A stretch of 64,000 nucleotides of DNA from CAVPUA01 sp963828015. Its GTDB lineage: Bacteria > Actinomycetota > Actinomycetes > Mycobacteriales > Jatrophihabitantaceae. A program made the position numbers and the translations under genes. A model generated the notes under the pieces. The model was not told the DNA's origin, made no database searches, and saw only the letters and a list, made by a program, of their open reading frames with translations. The stretch is taken from contig CAWHCD010000004.1 of NCBI GenBank assembly GCA_963828015.1, positions 496,001-560,000 on the forward strand, in the 5' to 3' direction. Positions within the stretch are counted from its first letter, which is position 1. Each line of letters starts with the position of its first letter. Below are positions 62,660 to 64,000 of the stretch, one piece after another.

Positions 62660-63024
62660 TGAGTGGAATGCGCGAGGTGCCCGAAGACGCACCGGTGTTC
62701 GTCATCTCCGTCGCCGCCCAGTTGGCCGGAATGCACGCCCAGACGTTGCGGCAGTACGACCGGCTCGGGCTGGTGACGCCGGGTCGGACGGTGGGTGGCG
62801 GTCGGCGCTATTCGGCGCGCGACGTCGCGCTGCTGCGCGAGGTTCAGCGACTCTCGCAGGACGAGGGCGTGAACCTGGCCGGGATCAAACGGATCATCGA
62901 ACTCGAGTCCCACGTCGACGCGTTGCGGGCGAAGGTCGACGAACTCGCGGAGGAGCTGCGGCGGGCCTATTCGCGGCTGCAGCAGCCCTCCACCGCCCTC
63001 GTCGTCTGGAAGCCCCGCCGCTAA
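62659..63024 (+). CDS. hspR: Heat-shock repressor HspR (MerR family)
   Basis: A 121-residue MerR-type regulator. The N-terminal helix-turn-helix is VFVISVAAQLAGMHAQTLRQ followed by YDRLGLVTPGRTVGGGRRYS, and the C-terminal half is a coiled coil (ELESHVDALRAKVDELAEEL). HspR binds HAIR sites with DnaK as co-repressor. As the last gene of the dnaK operon it closes a feedback loop on the HAIR element at 58928-58948. Confidence 0.95.
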   Translation: MSGMREVPEDAPVFVISVAAQLAGMHAQTLRQYDRLGLVTPGRTVGGGRRYSARDVALLREVQRLSQDEGVNLAGIKRIIELESHVDALRAKVDELAEELRRAYSRLQQPSTALVVWKPRR

Positions 63025-63042
63025 GCGCACGCTCGGCCCGAC

Positions 63043-63090
63043 ATGAAGCAAGGGTTGTGGTTGCCCCCGCAGCCACAACCCTTGTTTCAT
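63043..63090. terminator. Strong bidirectional terminator after hspR
   Basis: An 18-bp stem (ATGAAGCAAGGGTTGTGG / CCACAACCCTTGTTTCAT; one G-U pair) with a 12-base loop, 18 bases after the hspR stop. It also overlaps the end of the convergent gene by four bases, so it can stop transcription from both sides. Confidence 0.85.
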
Positions 63091-63720
63091 GCCAGATGCA
63101 GCGGCCTAGGCCCGGCGGGTCCGGACCGGATCGCGCCTCGAGTCGTCAGGTCGTACGGCACGTCGAGCTCATCGGCCCGATGCCGCAGCCAGGCGGCGAC
63201 CTCGTCGATCCAGCCCGAGTTAGCCGCACCGATCACCGATGGTGGGTAGTGCATCAGCGTGAGGCCGGCCGCGGTCAGCCGGTTGTGTCGCTGACTCGTC
63301 CGCTTCCAGTTCAGCTCGTCGAAATGGAACTCGCGGCTGTCGACCTCCAACACGGCGCGCAGCGCTCGCCACACGATGTCGCCGACCGCGATGATGGCGC
63401 CGCTGCCCACGAGTGGAACGTTGACCTCGAACGCGGGAACCTCGGCTTCGCGCAGCGCGTCGATCGCCTCCGCTTCGGCCACTGAGTGCGCGTTGTCCCA
63501 CACGTCTCGCAGAGCAGGCCGTAGCCGCGCGCTCCAGTCGCGAGGGCCGGTGGACAGCTCCTCGAGCAGGTCGGCGGGGCTGACCAGCCAATACCACCCC
63601 CCGCGCCAACCGGCGCCAGTGTCCGCGATCGACGGCGTGACGTACTGCGGCACGGGACAGGCCGGCCTCTCGAGCCGCGGCGCTGGTGAGGACGCGCGGT
63701 AAGGCAGCAGCTCCGGACAT
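63087..63720 (-). pseudogene. AbiEi-N/DUF559-like protein split over two frames
   Basis: From the ATG at 63720 one frame encodes an N-terminal winged-helix of AbiEi antitoxin type (VLTSAAAREAGLSRAAVRHA, VDRGHWRRLARGVVL). From about 63590 the other frame encodes the C-terminal DUF559/Vsr-like nuclease-fold part (VGDIVWRALRAVLEVDSREF, RHNRLTAAGLTLMHYPPS). The middle section usual for such proteins (about 100 residues) is missing, so this may be a deletion remnant and not just a consensus error. Alternatively translation starts at TTG 63779 in the C-terminal frame. It follows the ABC transporter gene closely. Confidence 0.55.
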
Positions 63721-63784
63721 CCGGTCAGGATCGCGCGTCGGCGGCTCGGTCCGCCGAGCGAATCCGCCGCCCAGACCAACGCGA

Positions 63785-64000
63785 TCAGCCGACGATGGCC
63801 GAGTCACCCTGGTAGGCCGCCCACAACGCGGCGTACGCGCCGTCGGCGGCCAGCAGTTCCTCGTGCGGGCCGAGCTCCACGATGTGCCCACCGGCGACGA
63901 CAGCGATCCGATCGGCCCGCGCGGCCGTGGTCAGCCGGTGCGCCACGACCAGCGTGGTCCGCTGCCGCGTGAGCCGGGCGGTGGCCGCCCCGACCGCTGC
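63785..64000 (-). CDS. ABC exporter (permease-ATPase), C-terminal end only
   Basis: The frame runs off the end of the window. The visible 71 residues hold the H-loop and following segment of an ABCB-type exporter (TTLVVAHRLTTAARADRIAV, GHIVELGPHEELLAADGAYA, ALWAAYQGD), ending at TGA 63785-63787. This arrangement (DRI.V...G.I.E.G.H.EL) is characteristic of fused permease-ATPase exporters. The substrate is unknown. Confidence 0.88.
   Translation of the reverse strand, partial: AAVGAATARLTRQRTTLVVAHRLTTAARADRIAVVAGGHIVELGPHEELLAADGAYAALWAAYQGDSAIVG

Overview
This is a GC-rich actinobacterial chromosome segment. The codons are GC-rich at third positions, GTG starts are common, and there are actinobacterial hallmarks: a dnaK-grpE-dnaJ-hspR operon with a HAIR-type operator, an F420-type luciferase-like oxidoreductase, a chaplin-like cell-wall protein with an LPXTG sorting signal, PF13469-type sulfotransferase and many TetR/ArsR/MarR/Lrp regulators. 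From memory, the order tRNA-Gly/dcd, large Fe-S reductase, dnaK operon resembles conserved mycobacterial synteny. The genus cannot be fixed from sequence alone; a Frankiales/Jatrophihabitans-like soil actinomycete would fit.

Layout. 0-5.1 kb: end of a YihY membrane protein, a SHOCT membrane protein, a methionine pair (metY-metX) and a SURF1 protein. 5.2-13.3 kb: two very long neighbouring genes whose frames break dozens of times while the protein-level homology stays intact. One is a tandem-cyclase/AAA-ATPase/TPR signalling protein; the other is a secreted gingipain-like (C25) peptidase with a 15-bp tandem repeat. 13.3-19.5 kb: small enzymes and regulators (GNAT, SnoaL, PPOX-fold, SRPBCC/ArsR pair, epimerase/TetR pair). 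19.6-31.5 kb: one 12-gene same-strand run with overlapping or nearly touching genes. It encodes complete PAPS synthesis (CysD, CysN-CysC), a CysQ-like PAP phosphatase, a sulfotransferase and a set of redox and hydrolytic tailoring enzymes, and ends at a hairpin. No PAPS reductase is present, so it looks like a dedicated sulfonation pathway and is the best candidate here for an undescribed system. 31.5-33.6 kb: a sortase-type chaplin and a secreted partner. 33.8-40.9 kb: Lrp regulator divergent from a branched-chain 2-oxoacid dehydrogenase operon (E1a, E1b, E2) that runs on into an aldehyde dehydrogenase and a Baeyer-Villiger monooxygenase. 40.9-46.8 kb: two divergent P450s (one with a C-terminal beta-rich fusion), PRC-barrel, VOC and cupin proteins, TetR and a DUF1059 protein. 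46.8-51.9 kb: LLM oxidoreductase, tRNA-Gly(CCC), dcd, MarR/MFS pair, ilvE. 51.9-58.1 kb: Fe-S reductase and an osmoprotectant (OpuC/ProU-type) ABC transporter. 58.2-64 kb: rhomboid-like protein, dnaK-grpE-dnaJ-hspR, a strong terminator, a frame-split AbiEi/DUF559 gene and the end of an ABC exporter.

Quality note. Besides the 5.2-13.3 kb block, single-base frameshifts (mostly insertions) break metX, bkdB, one P450, an OpuC permease and the OpuC binding protein. The intact codon structure on both sides argues for consensus errors more than for gene decay, so these genes are described as they would read after repair, with the break positions given.
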